In this document: positions 45,171-55,929 of the stretch, piece after piece | Numbering within the stretch: position 1 is the stretch's first letter | How the letters are laid out: every line of letters begins with the position of its first letter | Source of the DNA: Edolisoma coerulescens | Taxonomy: Eukaryota; Chordata; Aves; Passeriformes; Campephagidae | Direction of reading: 5' to 3' | Assembly (NCBI GenBank): GCA_013397115.1 | Contig: VWZW01004683.1 | Span: 259,648-323,647, forward strand | Length of the DNA stretch: 64,000 nucleotides | Program-made: the position numbers and the translations under genes | The notes under the pieces: generated by a model | What the model saw: only the letters and a program-made list of their open reading frames with translations | Told to the model about the DNA's origin: nothing | Database searches by the model: none

Positions 45171-46330
45171 CCAATAAGACTCGTCACCAAATGCCTTTCT
45201 TCTGATTAAGACATTCCTTATTTTCCAGTGACGCCCTTTATTCCAGGAACAAATTCTCTGTCCATTTCTGGCACATCCCACTCCTTCAGCACTGGGAATC
45301 CTCAGGAAGGAGCCATTCCCAGAGCATTTTTGGGTGCTTTTCCGAGCTCTTCCTCCCGCTGAGCACCAGCTTCCCGACGGTTTTTTGTGCTCCCTGCAGG
45401 ACCTTCTGTGGAGCTGCTCCTTCATTTTGCTGCTCTCAGTCGCCTAACTCAGCGCATCAGAGCGATTTGGATCGTTCACCTTCCAGCTTATCCTTGGAAT
45501 TCTGCTGATTCCGGGGCTCTGTGCTTTGCTGTCCTGATCTCTCAATGTCAGTGGCCTTCAGTGAGAGCAGGAGCTGAGCTAAATGAGCTGGGCAAGGCTG
45601 GGGACATTTCTCAGGGCAGCTTTTTTGTCCCTGAAGACTTTGGAACTTCATGTCCAGCTCAGCTTTGGTTCACAGGCAGCCCCTTCCTTGTCTTTGCGAG
45701 CAGAAATCCAAATACTCCATGTTTGGCTATAAATCAGAGCTGAGGAATTGCTTTTCCCCTGGTGTTCCTGAAGCAAAAATCCCAAACCACACGGAGTGAA
45801 GTCTCCAGATTCCCTCTGGGATAATTTCTGCTGTTCCTGTTCAAACAGTCTCTGCTTCTCTGACTCCATGCTGGCTTCTCCTTCCTCTCCATTAAAGGTT
45901 TTCCACCCTTCCCCCGGCTCCGACGGCACAGCCCGGCCACACACCTGGAACAAAGCAGCCAAAAATCAAAGCTGCTTCCTGAAAATCAAGGAGAAGTGAC
46001 CCAGAGGAGGTTCAGCCACCTCGAAGTTCCACAGTCTGTTTCCAAGAGGAAAACCTGGAAGTGCTCACTTCCGCGGAGCTGCTGCCTGACCCACGTTCTG
46101 CTCCCTTCCCAGACCAACCTTGTCTCAATATCTCCCCTTAATGAGGCATTTTTTAATTAAGCATCATTAAATCCCTGATTCCTTCTGGGTTTTGTTGCTG
46201 TGTTCATAGCAAGCAGCGAGACAAAGATGGATTTCTGTACAGGACAAACTCCAAATGGAGGATTTGATCCAGGGGCAGCTGGAATTATAAACGTGGAATG
46301 GATGGAAAATCAAACATTCATGGAAATAGG

Positions 46331-46490
46331 GAATAATTTGGGTTGGAAGGGACCTTAAAGATTATTCCATGGGCACAGACACNTGGGAGCGTTGTCTAAG
46401 TGCTCCTGGAGTACCGGCAGACTCGGGAATGTGCCCATTCCCTGGGGAGCCTGGTCAGTGCCCAGCACCTTCACACAGTCCAAGGCGACA
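46331..46490 (-). mobile_element. CR1 LINE chimera (type A end joined to type D body) with one N
   Basis: Positions 46331-46382 are the 3' end of a type-A CR1 read on the minus strand (TTTAAGGTCCCTTCCAACCC). From 46384 the sequence switches to type D on the same strand (CTCCAGGAGCACTTAGACAA, then GGTGCTGGGCACTGACCAGG). The only ambiguous base of the window, N at 46383, sits at the switch point. It may be an old nested insertion, a recombinant LINE, or an assembly join. Confidence 0.75.
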
Positions 46491-47140
46491 AATTCCTTAT
46501 TTAGTGTCAAAATTCCTGCAAAAAGGAAGAAATCTGTGTGGGATCCAACTGTGTCTGTTGGCATCCGTAAATAAACCATGGGAACAACGGGAGAATTGGA
46601 AAAGTGAGCCCACAACAAATATTTCCATCCAAAGAAAAACGTCCAGATGATCTGGACTGAAGAGAGTTCCCTTGGAACACCACATCCTTCCTTGGACAGA
46701 GGAGGATGGGGTGGAAAATGGAATGAGGATGAGGGAGGATGGACAAGTGCTGGACGAAGGGAAAAAATGGGAAGTATTGAAGGAAATGCAGCTGGGGGTT
46801 GTTAAAACAGCTCGGGAGGGACAGATTGTGCTGGGACATGAGATCCCAGCTCTTTAAACACAAAGAAAGCAGGGAATGTGAGAGCTGGATCTGGGAATTC
46901 CTGTGTCCAAGTGCCCTCAGCTGAACAATTCCTCAATCAGGACCTGCAATTCCTAAGGAATCTGTGTTTAACATAAATATCTTCCATGAGCTTCTTCCAA
47001 TTCATTCCATTTATCCCAGTCCTAAGGAATTTTAGGCTTTTGGAAATGGGATTCACACAGTGAGGGATTCCTGGAGCACCAAAGGAGCTTTCGAAAAGGT
47101 GAGGAGAAATTAAAGGATGTGGTGAAATACCTTTTTAAAA
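46491..47140. other. Single-copy spacer
   Basis: Unique sequence. A 118-codon minus-strand frame (46507-46863) has no recognised content. No other feature is seen. Confidence 0.45.
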
Positions 47141-47417
47141 TCATGGAATCATGGAATTTTTAAGGTTGGAAAGGACACCAATGATCATCAATCCATCAAC
47201 CACCACCACGTTCTCCACCAAACCACAGCCTCAACTACCAAATCCACAATTTTTGGAGCACTTCCATGGATTTGGTCTCCACCACTTCCTTAGGCAGCCT
47301 GTTCCAATGCTTGACAACGCTTTCCATGAAAAAATTTTTCCAAGATGCAACTTAAACCTTCACTGGTGCCACTTCAGGCTCTTTCTTCTCTTCCCGTCCC
47401 TGTTCCCTGGGAGCAGA
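47141..47417 (-). mobile_element. CR1 LINE, ORF2 C-terminus and tail (type C)
   Basis: Minus strand: residual ORF2 with words equivalent to KHWNRLPKEVVETKS near 47270-47320, then GATGATCATTGGTGTCCTTTCC and the tail CCATGATTCCATGA at 47141. It is cut at 47417 where a plus-strand type-A copy starts. Confidence 0.88.
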
Positions 47418-47572
47418 GAAGCTCCTGGATCCCTGGAAGTGTCCAAGGCCAGGCTGGACGGGGCTTGGAGCAACCTGGGATAGTGGGAAGTGTCCCTGCC
47501 TGTAGCAGGGGTGGAATGGGATTGGATTTAAGGTCCCTTCCCACCCAAATCATTCCAGAATTCTCTCATTGG
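47418..47572 (+). mobile_element. CR1 LINE 3' fragment (type A)
   Basis: Starts 'AGAAGCTCCTGGATCCCTGG', holds 'GCTTGGAGCAACCTGGGATA', and ends 'CCCTTCCCACCCAAATCATT' CCAGAATTCTCTC. It abuts the type-C copy head-to-head. Since the two copies are of different type they are independent insertions, not one inverted duplication. Confidence 0.9.
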
Positions 47573-48698
47573 CCCTTTAAAATGATTATAAGGAATGACA
47601 TCAAACCCCTGGATAAACTGGGAGACCGTGGATTATGGGATATCCCAACATTATTGGACAGATTCCTGATGCCAATGATTTTATACAAAACACTCCCTAA
47701 ATCTTCTTTTTCCAACATAAATAAAAGCAGAAACTTCTTTAAAAACCAAATTGGTTTTCCTGGAAATTGTTTCCACAGAAATTGTCTTCCTGGGTTTTAA
47801 GGGTATTCCAAGTGGTGCAAAAGCCCCTAAATTGGTGATACCCTCATGAATTTCTTTTTAATTACTGCTTCAACTCCATCCTCTGGAAAATCAGCCCAAA
47901 AATGCACATCCAGGAGAAAATTCCTAAAATACAGCCCCAAATCAAAGCTTTCCAGAAAAGAAGGAGGCAATGGAATTGTTTTCTCCCCAGGTCTGGCACA
48001 GCTAATTAAGAATATTTATCTCCCTAAATAATTTGGGGTAAAGTCACTCTGCATCAGTGGAAGTTTATTTTTATCTCCCTTTTCTTACCTCTGTTATTTC
48101 TGTTAAAAAAAAAAAAAAAAAGGACCATTTTCAGTATTTTTCTTTGATGATTTAATTTTTTAGGGTTTTTTTTTTTTAGGGGCTTTTTGCCATATCCCAA
48201 ATCCCTTTCCCAGGATTTTTCCCATTGCTGGGAATAGCAGATATTCAGGAGCTTCCCAGAGGAGCTTTGATCAGCTCAACATCTTTGTCTTTTGACAGCC
48301 CAACAAATTTCTGCCACTTTTAGGGATTTGCCTGAATCTCATCCCAAAACTGTTGGCATTTCTTGCTCTTTATTCCCAAGGGACGTGGATAAGAAGCAGG
48401 ACATTGAAGTTTTCTCCACACGTTGATGATTCCCGGTGCAAATCCAAAGAAACACAAATCCCACTGGGAGCTGCTGATGGCTTCAATTCCAAACTGGACC
48501 TGGGTAAAGCATTTGCAAGGAAAATAACCACAAAAAAACCCCAAAAGTGCAGAATTTTGATCATTTATTAGGGATTTATTGAGTTCGGAGTTTTAAATCC
48601 TCATCCAGGGAGTGGTTTGGGGTTGGGGTCTCCCAGGGGTTGCTTATAGAGAGTCAAATTTGCTTTAATGGCCCTGGGAGCTCTGGCTTTGCTCAGGA
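47573..48698. other. Single-copy stretch with a poly(A) run
   Basis: Unique DNA. A run of about 18 A at 48104-48121 and a T-run at 48168-48178 flank an AT-rich segment. No transcribed retrocopy could be recognised upstream of the A-run. Confidence 0.5.
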
Positions 48699-48699
48699 A

Positions 48700-49165
48700 A
48701 GAATTCCAGAATGGTTTGGATGGAAAAGGACCTTAAATCCCATTCCATTTCAGACCTTTCCATGGGCAGGGACATCTTCCACTATCCCAGGCTGCTCCAA
48801 GCCCTGTCCAACCTGGCCTTGGACACTCCCAGGGATCCAGGGGCAGCCACAGCTGCTCTGAGAATTCTGTGCCAGGGCCTCCCCATCCTCCCAGCCAGGA
48901 ATTCGTTCCCAATATTCAACCTAAATCCACCCTTTTCTGGCTTAAATCCATTCCCTGTGTCTTGTCCCTCCATCCCTTGTCCCCAGTCCCTTTCCAGCTC
49001 TCCTGGAGCCCCTTCAGGCCATGCTTCCCTAGATCCTTCCCTTCTCCAAGTGAACAATCTCAATTCTCCCAGAGGTTTTCCATGCCTGGAATCATCTTTG
49101 TGGCCTCCTCTGTGCTGCTCAAACGCAGAACATTCCAGATTGTGCTGATTTGGGGCAGGGTCTGA
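48700..49165 (-). mobile_element. CR1 LINE, long 3' copy (type A)
   Basis: Minus strand: starts in ORF2 near 49165, passes 'LERDWGQGMEGQDTGNG' (about 48950-49000) and ILRAAVAAPGSLGVSKARLD-type residues (about 48800-48870), then 3' UTR and a CATTCTGGAATTC end at 48700. Several small deletions, for example GCCATG...CTAGATCC near 49019. Confidence 0.9.
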
Positions 49166-49839
49166 TAAATGCAGGGGTTAAAGGGTTAAATCCCATTCCT
49201 ATCTGGAGGAAAGGAGAATTCCTTTGCTATTTCTGCCGCTATAACCTGGACCTTCATCCCAGTTTTTTTAATCCGGACTGCTCAAACAGGGAATTTTCAG
49301 GATGACTCCTCCCCCAGCTGTTGGATTTACCAGAGAAACCCAGGGAGCTGCTGGTTTGGCTGGAAAAGGAGATTTTTCCTGAAATGTTACAAACGAGGAA
49401 AATAAATCCAATCCAGGCACAGCCACAAAAGGAATTCTCCACAATTCCTGTCTGCTGCTGATCCTTGATGGAAAATCTCAGCTCCCAGATAAACCTCAGG
49501 AATAAATCTGCACACAGAAATTCAGGGATTGATCCAGAACTGCCAGAATTCAGCATCCTCCTGGATGCTCTGCCAAGCAGATGCTCCGTGCTGGAATTTA
49601 ATCTTCGGGACATCTCAATAAATTCATAATCAAGGCGTTTGGGATTTTAAAGTTTGGGGGGTACTTAATCACCTGAGGGACCTTTCCACCTTCACGTTGT
49701 TATGAAAATTCCCATTTTGGGACCTTCTAAACTTCCCTGGCCTGGGAATGGTTGGGATTTAAGCCAGGCTTAACACAGAATTGTTAAACTGAGCAGGCTC
49801 TCGACTCCCATATTCAGGGTTGCCTTCCCTACATCAATT

Positions 49840-50300
49840 ATTTTAAGGATCACTCTCTCCAAATTCCGCTTCCATTGTTACCTCCTTAATAGGATTCATC
49901 TGCAGGGGAAAAAAAAATACGGAAAGAGCAGGAGTCAGCAAATGGAATCTGGCAAGAAATGAATCAAATAAACTCCAAATCGTGTCCTGGATTAAATTCC
50001 ATTTGCGTGGAGCTGTGCATTGAGAACGTCGCGGTCGGGAGGGAAAGAGAAAGGATTTGATGACATCAGCGATTGCCTCGCTCCATCCCCAGAGGATGAT
50101 AAATAACATTCCCTCCAAGTCCTCCTGAGTTCATCCCAAGCGGTTTTTAAGGAGTGTGGGCAGCGTCTCCGGCCTTAAATTATTCCGCTTTGGAAATCTC
50201 GGCTAGCTGAGGCAGCAGGAGATCGTTTGTGAGATGATTTGGAACAGTTTTAATGTTGCTGCAATTGTCTTTGAGCTTCCTGCAAGGCCCAGAGTGGATT
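49840..50300. promoter_or_regulatory. Candidate conserved non-coding block
   Basis: Repeat-free block with more CpG than usual (50019-50036, 50067-50078, 50142-50175). It contains ATTTGATGACATCAGCGATTG-type sequence with TGACATCA at 50061-50068 (half CRE/AP-1 type), TTAAATTATTCCGC near 50176, and CTTAATAGGATTCAT near 49884. Candidate enhancer by texture only. Confidence 0.3.
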
Positions 50301-50554
50301 TAACTCCTTTCCTGAGCATTTGCATCCTCCTTGGGGTGGAGCAGGGAAATTTCTCTTGGAATGTGGGAATTTTTTGTCATTGGATTCAGTGACAGCAGCG
50401 CCGGGAGCACGGAGTCTTCTTGGGTTTATTCCATTCCTGCTTCTCATCTTCTTGCCCAAACCCACTTTAATTTGCTAAACTTTTAAAATTTGCTAAAATT
50501 CCGCCCTTTTCTCGATTTTCCCATGAATCTCCAGCTATTCCTGCTTTTCTGCAG
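50301..50554. other. Single-copy spacer
   Basis: Unique sequence that ends in a good polypyrimidine stretch (CTATTCCTGCTTTTCTGCAG, ending 50554), a plausible splice acceptor for the exon candidate that follows. Confidence 0.4.
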
Positions 50555-50648
50555 GATACGGATGGGCTCACGCTCTGCTCCAGTTCTGAGCTGCAGCCAC
50601 AGCAGCAGAATTCCTCCTGTTGCAGCCTGGAATTTCAAGGGATTCATG
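50555..50648 (+). other. Weak candidate coding exon
   Basis: A 94-bp segment bounded by an acceptor-like TTTTCTGCAG and a donor-like ATG|GTAAGG. Frame 1 is open throughout and begins DTDGLTLCSSSELQPQQQ. A second frame is open too, and the third has a stop. I do not recognise the peptide, and no partner exon was found in the window. Chance occurrence of such a pair in 64 kb is quite possible, so this is a pointer rather than a gene call. Confidence 0.15.
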
Positions 50649-50948
50649 GTAAGGAATGTTCCTGAGGAACCGGGAGTTGGAAAAACCTGAGGAAAAGGCT
50701 GTGGAAAAATTGGAATGGATAAAAGGGAAGTAAATGCTGAAGGTGCTCCAATTCTTCCCACACTTTTTGTTGCCGTCATCCAAATTTTGTCAAACACATT
50801 CCCTTGAGGCTGGAGCAGAACAGAACTCGGATATTTCTCCTCACAGTGAATTTAATAACTCAGAATTCTCGGAAAATTGCCTGGAAATTTCAATCCATCC
50901 CAGGAATTCCTCGCAGTTAAATCCATGGAACTTTTCAAATGTGTTTGC

Positions 50949-51090
50949 CCCTTTCCCTTTCCCTTTCCCTTTCCCTTTCCCTTTCCCTTTCCCTTTCCCT
51001 TTCCCTTTCCCTTTCCCTTTCCCTTCCCCCTTTCTCTTTCCCTCTTTCCCTTTCCCCCTTTCCCTTTCCCCTTTTCTTTCCCTTTTCCTT
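50949..51090. repeat. (CCCTTT)n polypyrimidine microsatellite
   Basis: Twelve perfect CCCTTT units (50949-51020) are followed by imperfect CCCTTCC, CTCTTTCC and CCCCTTT units to about 51090. One strand is all pyrimidine with mirror symmetry. It opens long Phe-Pro or Leu-Ser frames that are repeat artefacts. Confidence 0.95.
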
Positions 51091-52232
51091 GAGAGAGGAT
51101 GCCAATTCCAGCATTATCCCCTGTGCTTTGAACTGGAATAATTTAGGAATCAGCTGTTGCCTAAATCTGGAGGGTTTGGGGTTTTTCCCAAACAGATGCG
51201 CTGTGTTTCTTTACACTCTTCACTAAATTCATAACTCTGATCATCATTTGTTTTCTGGGAATGAATTTCCCAAAATTCTCCAGTGTTCCCATGGATCACA
51301 TCCCATGGAGTATCCCTTTACCCCACTTTCCTTGGAGCAAGAAAAGCCCCCAGAACCCAAAACTCGCCCCAGATTCTGTTCTGGCACAACAATTCCAGTC
51401 TTTAAATGGATGTTTTATCCTGCTTTTAATCCAAACAGTTTGATATTCCCAAAAACATGAACCAGCCGGGATTTTTCCCGGTGTCCAAAGAGCTTTTATA
51501 TTTCCTTTTCAAGCCAAACCAAGGAGTGGAAGCAGCAGCTCCACGTTTCTCAGACCCTTTTATTTCTTCTGAAAGGACCTGGAAAAGTTTGTTTTCCTCA
51601 GCCAGCTCCAAACCCTTTTTATCCAACTTCCTGGAGAAAACCTGGGAGAAAAACCTCACCTGAGTGATGAAATTTTTCATTTTTGGGAGTGTCAAAACAG
51701 AGCTTCACTCGCTGGCTGAGGAAAAAAAGAAACTTTCTAAGAAGAGAAATGGTGAAAATGAAATATTTTCTGCCATGGAAAACTCTGTTTACCAGGGAAA
51801 AGTTGGATATATGGAGCTGGAGAACTCAAAAATGTGTCAGGATTGAGGAATTAGGTGAAAAATTATTGGTTTTCCTCAAATCCCAGCTGTGTAGTTTGGA
51901 CTCTGTTATTTAGGAGTCATGAATAAATCCATTATCCATAAATCCTGGTATATGCCCATAAATAAATGTATGGATATAATTTCTGTGGAGCAAATGAGGG
52001 CTGTGGTTTTCCTAAAAACTGGGAATCTGTTCCCGTTCATTATTGTTCCGTCACTGCTTTTCCAGCCACACATTCCTCACTTCCATAATTTCCCTTCTTG
52101 TGGAGTTAAATCTCCTCGGACCACAATTCTTGGGCAAGTCCGGTTATTTTTCCATAAAATTGAACTCTTTGATTAAGGGGGGAAATTTCCTTGTCATCCT
52201 TGATCTGTGCTTGAATTCCTGACTGGTGCCAG
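51091..52232. other. Single-copy stretch, no gene seen
   Basis: Unique DNA. No repeat family, exon pair or RNA gene is recognised. Confidence 0.5.
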
Positions 52233-52760
52233 GATTCATGGAATACTGGCATGGTTTGGGATGGAAGGAACCTTAAAGCTCATCCCATTCCATGGGCAGG
52301 GGCATCTTCCACTAGCCCAGGTGGCTCCAAGTCCCAGCCAACCTGGCCTTGGACACTTCCAGGGATCCAGGGGCAGCCACAGCTGCTCTGGGAATTCCCT
52401 TCCAGTTCCTCTCCATTCTCCCAGCCAGGAATTCCTTCCCAATATCCCATCTAAATCTCCCCTTTTCCAGCTTAAAACCATTCCCTGTGTCCTGTCCCTC
52501 CATCCCTTGTCCCCAGTCCCTCTCCAGCTCTCCTGGAGCCCCTTTAGGCCCTGCAAGGGGCTCTGAGCTCTCCTTGGAGCCTTCTCTTCTCCAGGTGAAC
52601 ATTCCCAGCTCTCCCAGCCTTTCCCACAGCAGAGCTGCTCCATCCCTTGGATCATCCTGGTGCCTCCTCTGGACTTGCTCCAGCAGCTCCAGATCCTTCC
52701 TATGCTGGGGACACAGAGCTGGATGCAGAATTCCAGGTGGAATCTTTAGGACACCTCTTG
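52233..52760 (-). mobile_element. CR1 LINE, long 3' copy (type A)
   Basis: Minus strand: from about 52760 ('GGAATTCTGCATCCAGCTCT') through ORF2 residues ('LERDWGQGMEGQDTGNGFKL' near 52470-52530, 'IPRAAVAAPGSLEVSKARLA' near 52340-52400) to the 3' UTR and the tail ending CCATGAATCC at 52233. With the copy at 14.0 kb it is the most complete in the window. Confidence 0.93.
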
Positions 52761-53334
52761 TACCCGATTTTTGGTGCTCTGGGCTCTTTCTGACTGAATT
52801 TTGGTGCTGTTTCAGTTTCTGACCTGAGACAGAGAAATATTAAATTATTGAAATACCAGACCTGACCACACCAGACAGAGGCAGCAGCTCTGCAGCACTT
52901 GGAGCTCAGGATCCATCAAAATCTTGACGGTAAAACCACATTTTTCCCACTTCTCTGTTGCCCTGTCAGGAGCATTCAGATATTTGGATCCGATTCCCAC
53001 CTCCTGAAGATTTACAGGGAGCGCATCCAAGCCTGCCAAGCTTTTCATGTTTGTGTTTCGCCTCCAGGCTGACCTTCCCCTCCAAACATCCTTGGATTAA
53101 CATTCCAAAGGTCGGATGAGCAGGATGCCAAGTCAGGGCATCTTGCACAGTGTCAGTCGAGCTTTTCCTTGAATTCCAGGCCCGGCTTAGACTCGGTTTC
53201 TTCGGCAGGAGACCAACGAGACAGGTGGAAAATCATCCTCCCAGGGCACCTGATGATTCCTCCCAAATGCCATGAACAGGGATGACAGCTGGATCCGGAT
53301 TTTCCGCTGGCAGAGAGGAGAAGGGATGTGCAAC
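52761..53334. other. Unique spacer before the tandem array
   Basis: No recognised repeat or gene. It contains CpG-bearing short patches around 53190-53200 and 53297-53310. Confidence 0.45.
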
Positions 53335-54441
53335 AGGGGTCAGTCCAGCTGGGCTTTGTTAAACTGGATTTATCATCCCAGTGACCATCTGGGCTTCTCA
53401 GTGACACCTCCAGGGCACCTTAAAATAGAACAGATCTCTCTCCATTTATTCTAGAACTAATTTTTTGGAAGATTTACCTTTTCATATGGAATTTGAAGGG
53501 GTTTGATGCCTTATTTTTGGGAATTGGGTTTTTTTTCCCCCTCCCTGTCTCACTCCACACCCCCTTTGTGGGATAACTGCTGCTCTGGATTGAGCTGGGA
53601 GCAAACAGAGCACCCAGACTGCTCCAAAACCTTTCCTCCCTGTGTTTTTTTTTTTGCAGTAGGAAAAGTCTTTTGTGTCCTGACAGATCCTTTGCTGGTG
53701 CTGAAGGGGTCAGTCCAGCTGGGCTTTGTTAAACTGGATTTATCATCCCAGTGACCATCTGGGCTTCTCAGTGACACCTCCAGGGCACCTTAAAATAGAA
53801 CAGATCTCTCTCCATTTATTCTAGAACTAATTTTTTGGAAGATTTACCTTTTCATATGGAATTTGAAGGGGTTTGATGCCTTATTTTTGGGAATTGGGTT
53901 TTTTTTCCCCCTCCCTGTCTCACTCCACACCCCCTTTGTGGGATAACTGCTGCTCTGGATTGAGCTGGGAGCAAACAGAGCACCCAGACTGCTCCAAAAC
54001 CTTTCCTCCCTGTGTTTTTTTTTTTGCAGTAGGAAAAGTCTTTTGTGTCCTGACAGATCCTTTGCTGGTGCTGAAGGGGTCAGTCCAGCTGGGCTTTGTT
54101 AAACTGGATTTATCATCCCAGTGACCATCTGGGCTTCTCAGTGACACCTCCAGGGCACCTTAAAATAGAACAGATCTCTCTCTATTTATTCCAGACAGAC
54201 TTTTTGGGAAGATTCACCTTTTTATATGGAATTTGAAGGAGTTTGATGTCTTATTTTTTGGAATTGGGTTTTTTTTCCCTCCCTGTCTCACTCCACACCC
54301 CCTTTGTGGGATAACTGCTGCTCTGGATTGAGTTGGGAGCAAACAGAGTTCCCAGACTGCTCCAAAACATTTCGCCCTTTGTTTTATTTTTTTTTTAGCA
54401 GGAAAAGTCTTTTGTATCCTGATGGATTTTTGCTTGTGCTG
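53335..54441. repeat. Three-copy 370-bp tandem repeat
   Basis: Unit 1 is 53335-53704, unit 2 is 53705-54074, and unit 3 is 54075 to about 54441. Units 1 and 2 look identical over all 370 bp, including a T11 run. In unit 3 the first 108 bp (54075-54182) are also identical, but the rest differs by many substitutions and indels (first difference at 54183). The two identical 83-codon frames (53503-53754, 53873-54124) are repeat copies and carry no recognisable domain. A very recent duplication, gene conversion or false duplication in the assembly would all fit. Confidence 0.95.
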
Positions 54442-54898
54442 AAATAGGATTCAGCATCTCCCACCTGCCTCAGCTGCCAAAATAATGGTGCTGTGGGTGT
54501 CCAAACATATGCGGGCACATCCACATTTCCCAGATTTCCCGCAGAAGCTCGCCAGGAGTCTCCAATGTGGAATAAAAAGGATTCTCCAGGCAGCTCTGCT
54601 GTCCGTGGTGCCTCTCTGGTTTTTCTGGGAATTCCAGGTGACTGGATGAGCTACATCATTGTGTTTTATTCCTGCAAATATCCCGCTCAGCATGGCTGAG
54701 GCACAGCCCCTGTGTCATCCTGGCTTGGTCGGTGGAGCACGAGGGATGTGGGATGTTCCACACCCCATGGATGCTGCTTCCATCACCCCAGAGCAATAAA
54801 ACCTCCCAGTTCCAGACCAGCTCATCCGTTCTGGGGTTACTGGTGCATGGCTGAAGTATCTCAGCATGGGGTCACTCTGTGCTTGTGCATTATCCTGT
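54442..54898. other. Single-copy spacer
   Basis: Unique sequence between the tandem array and a long CR1. Nothing further is recognised. Confidence 0.5.
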
Positions 54899-55555
54899 CA
54901 CAGAGTCACAGAATCCCGGGATCACTGAGGTTGGAAAAGCCCTCCCAGCCCATCGAGTCCCAGCTGTGCCCGATGCCCACCTTGTCCCCAGCCCAGAGCA
55001 CTGAGTGCCACCTCCAGGAATTCCTTGGACACCTCCAGGGATGGGCACTCCAAACCTCCCTGGGCAGCCCCTGCCAAGGCCTGAGCACCCTTTCCATGGG
55101 GAAATTCCTGCTGCTGTCCACCCTGAGCCCCTCCCCTGGCCCAGCCTGAGGCCGTTCCCTCTCCTCCTGTCCCTGTTCCCTGGGAGCAGAGCCCGACCCC
55201 CCCGGCTGCCCCCTCCTGTCAGGGAGTTGTGCAGAGCCACAAGGTCCCCCCCGAGAGTCCTTTTCTCCAGGCTAAGCCCCTTTCCCAGCTCCCTCGGGAA
55301 TTCTCCAGCCCCTTCCCTGCTCCGTTCCCTTCCCTGGACCCTCTCCAGCCCCTCAGTGTCTTTCTTGTCACGAGGGGCCCAGAGCTGCCCTCAGGATTTG
55401 CGGTGCCCCAGCAGTTCCCAGCACAGGGGGGCAATCCCTGCCCTGGTCCCACTGGTCCCACCAGTGCTGGTCCCAGCCAGGATGGTGACAACCTCCTTGG
55501 CCACCTGGGCTGGTTCGTGGCCCTTGTCCAACCTGCACAACCCTTGCAATGCCCG
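54899..55555 (-). mobile_element. CR1 LINE, long copy with ORF2 C-terminal half (type B)
   Basis: Minus strand: from about 55555 ORF2 sequence ('GGCCAAGGAGGTTGTCACCA' region), then 'RRGNGLRLGQGRGSGWTAAG' residues, 3' UTR and the end GGATTCTGTGACTCTGTG at 54899. The GC content is high. The antisense strand is open for 304 codons (55005-55919), which runs beyond the element and is a Pro-rich artefact. Confidence 0.92.
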
Positions 55556-55929
55556 TTTTTTAATGTTTTTCCTCAGCTTGTCCCTCGAGGTGGTCACTCC
55601 TGGCATTCTGCCATGTTTGATGTCCTCCACTGGAGGTTTCCCTGTTTTTGGGATGCCCAGAATTAACTCTCTGATCCCAGGAGGAAAAACAAATCCGTTT
55701 TCTCCCTCAGGATCTCTTCACAGGGCCCTTCAGCCCCTCAGATATCCCCTGTTGGTGCCTTGTCTCCCTTGCACTGGTGACAGGGAATTTAGGAATAAAA
55801 AACCCTTCCAGACTCAATTTTATTCATTTATTTTTAATTTGCATGACTGCAAAAAGCCTCCAGCTCCAGAAAATGAGGAGATATTCCTGGGTCCTGAGCT
55901 TTTAGGGGAAAATACTTGATTTCCATTTA
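55556..55929. other. Single-copy spacer
   Basis: Unique sequence. The only long frame is the read-through of the antisense CR1 frame. Confidence 0.45.

Larger units (their letters stand above)
43593..46325. other. Single-copy stretch with small repeats
   Basis: Unique DNA apart from a decayed CR1 end (44565-44640), an 11-bp tandem tract (45132-45170) and AT-rich motif patches at 44775-44835 and 46130-46165 (TTAATGAGGCATTTTTTAATTAAGC-type). Plus-strand frame 45387-45743 (118 codons) has no recognisable domain. Confidence 0.42.

Noticed and set aside
48080..48180. Processed retrocopy ending in the A-run at 48104
   Set aside because: No recognisable cDNA-like sequence or flanking duplication precedes the A-run. 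It looks like a plain homopolymer.
50734..51141. Phe-Pro or Ser-Leu repeat protein over the CCCTTT tract
   Set aside because: It is a hexanucleotide microsatellite; every frame without a stop gives a dipeptide repeat.
53503..54124. Two identical 83-codon frames as duplicated genes
   Set aside because: They are simply copies of the 370-bp tandem unit. The diverged third unit does not keep the frame, and no domain is seen.
55005..55919. 304-codon plus-strand open frame
   Set aside because: It is antisense to a GC-rich CR1 copy and runs on into unique DNA. Pro/Ser/Leu-rich and without a domain.
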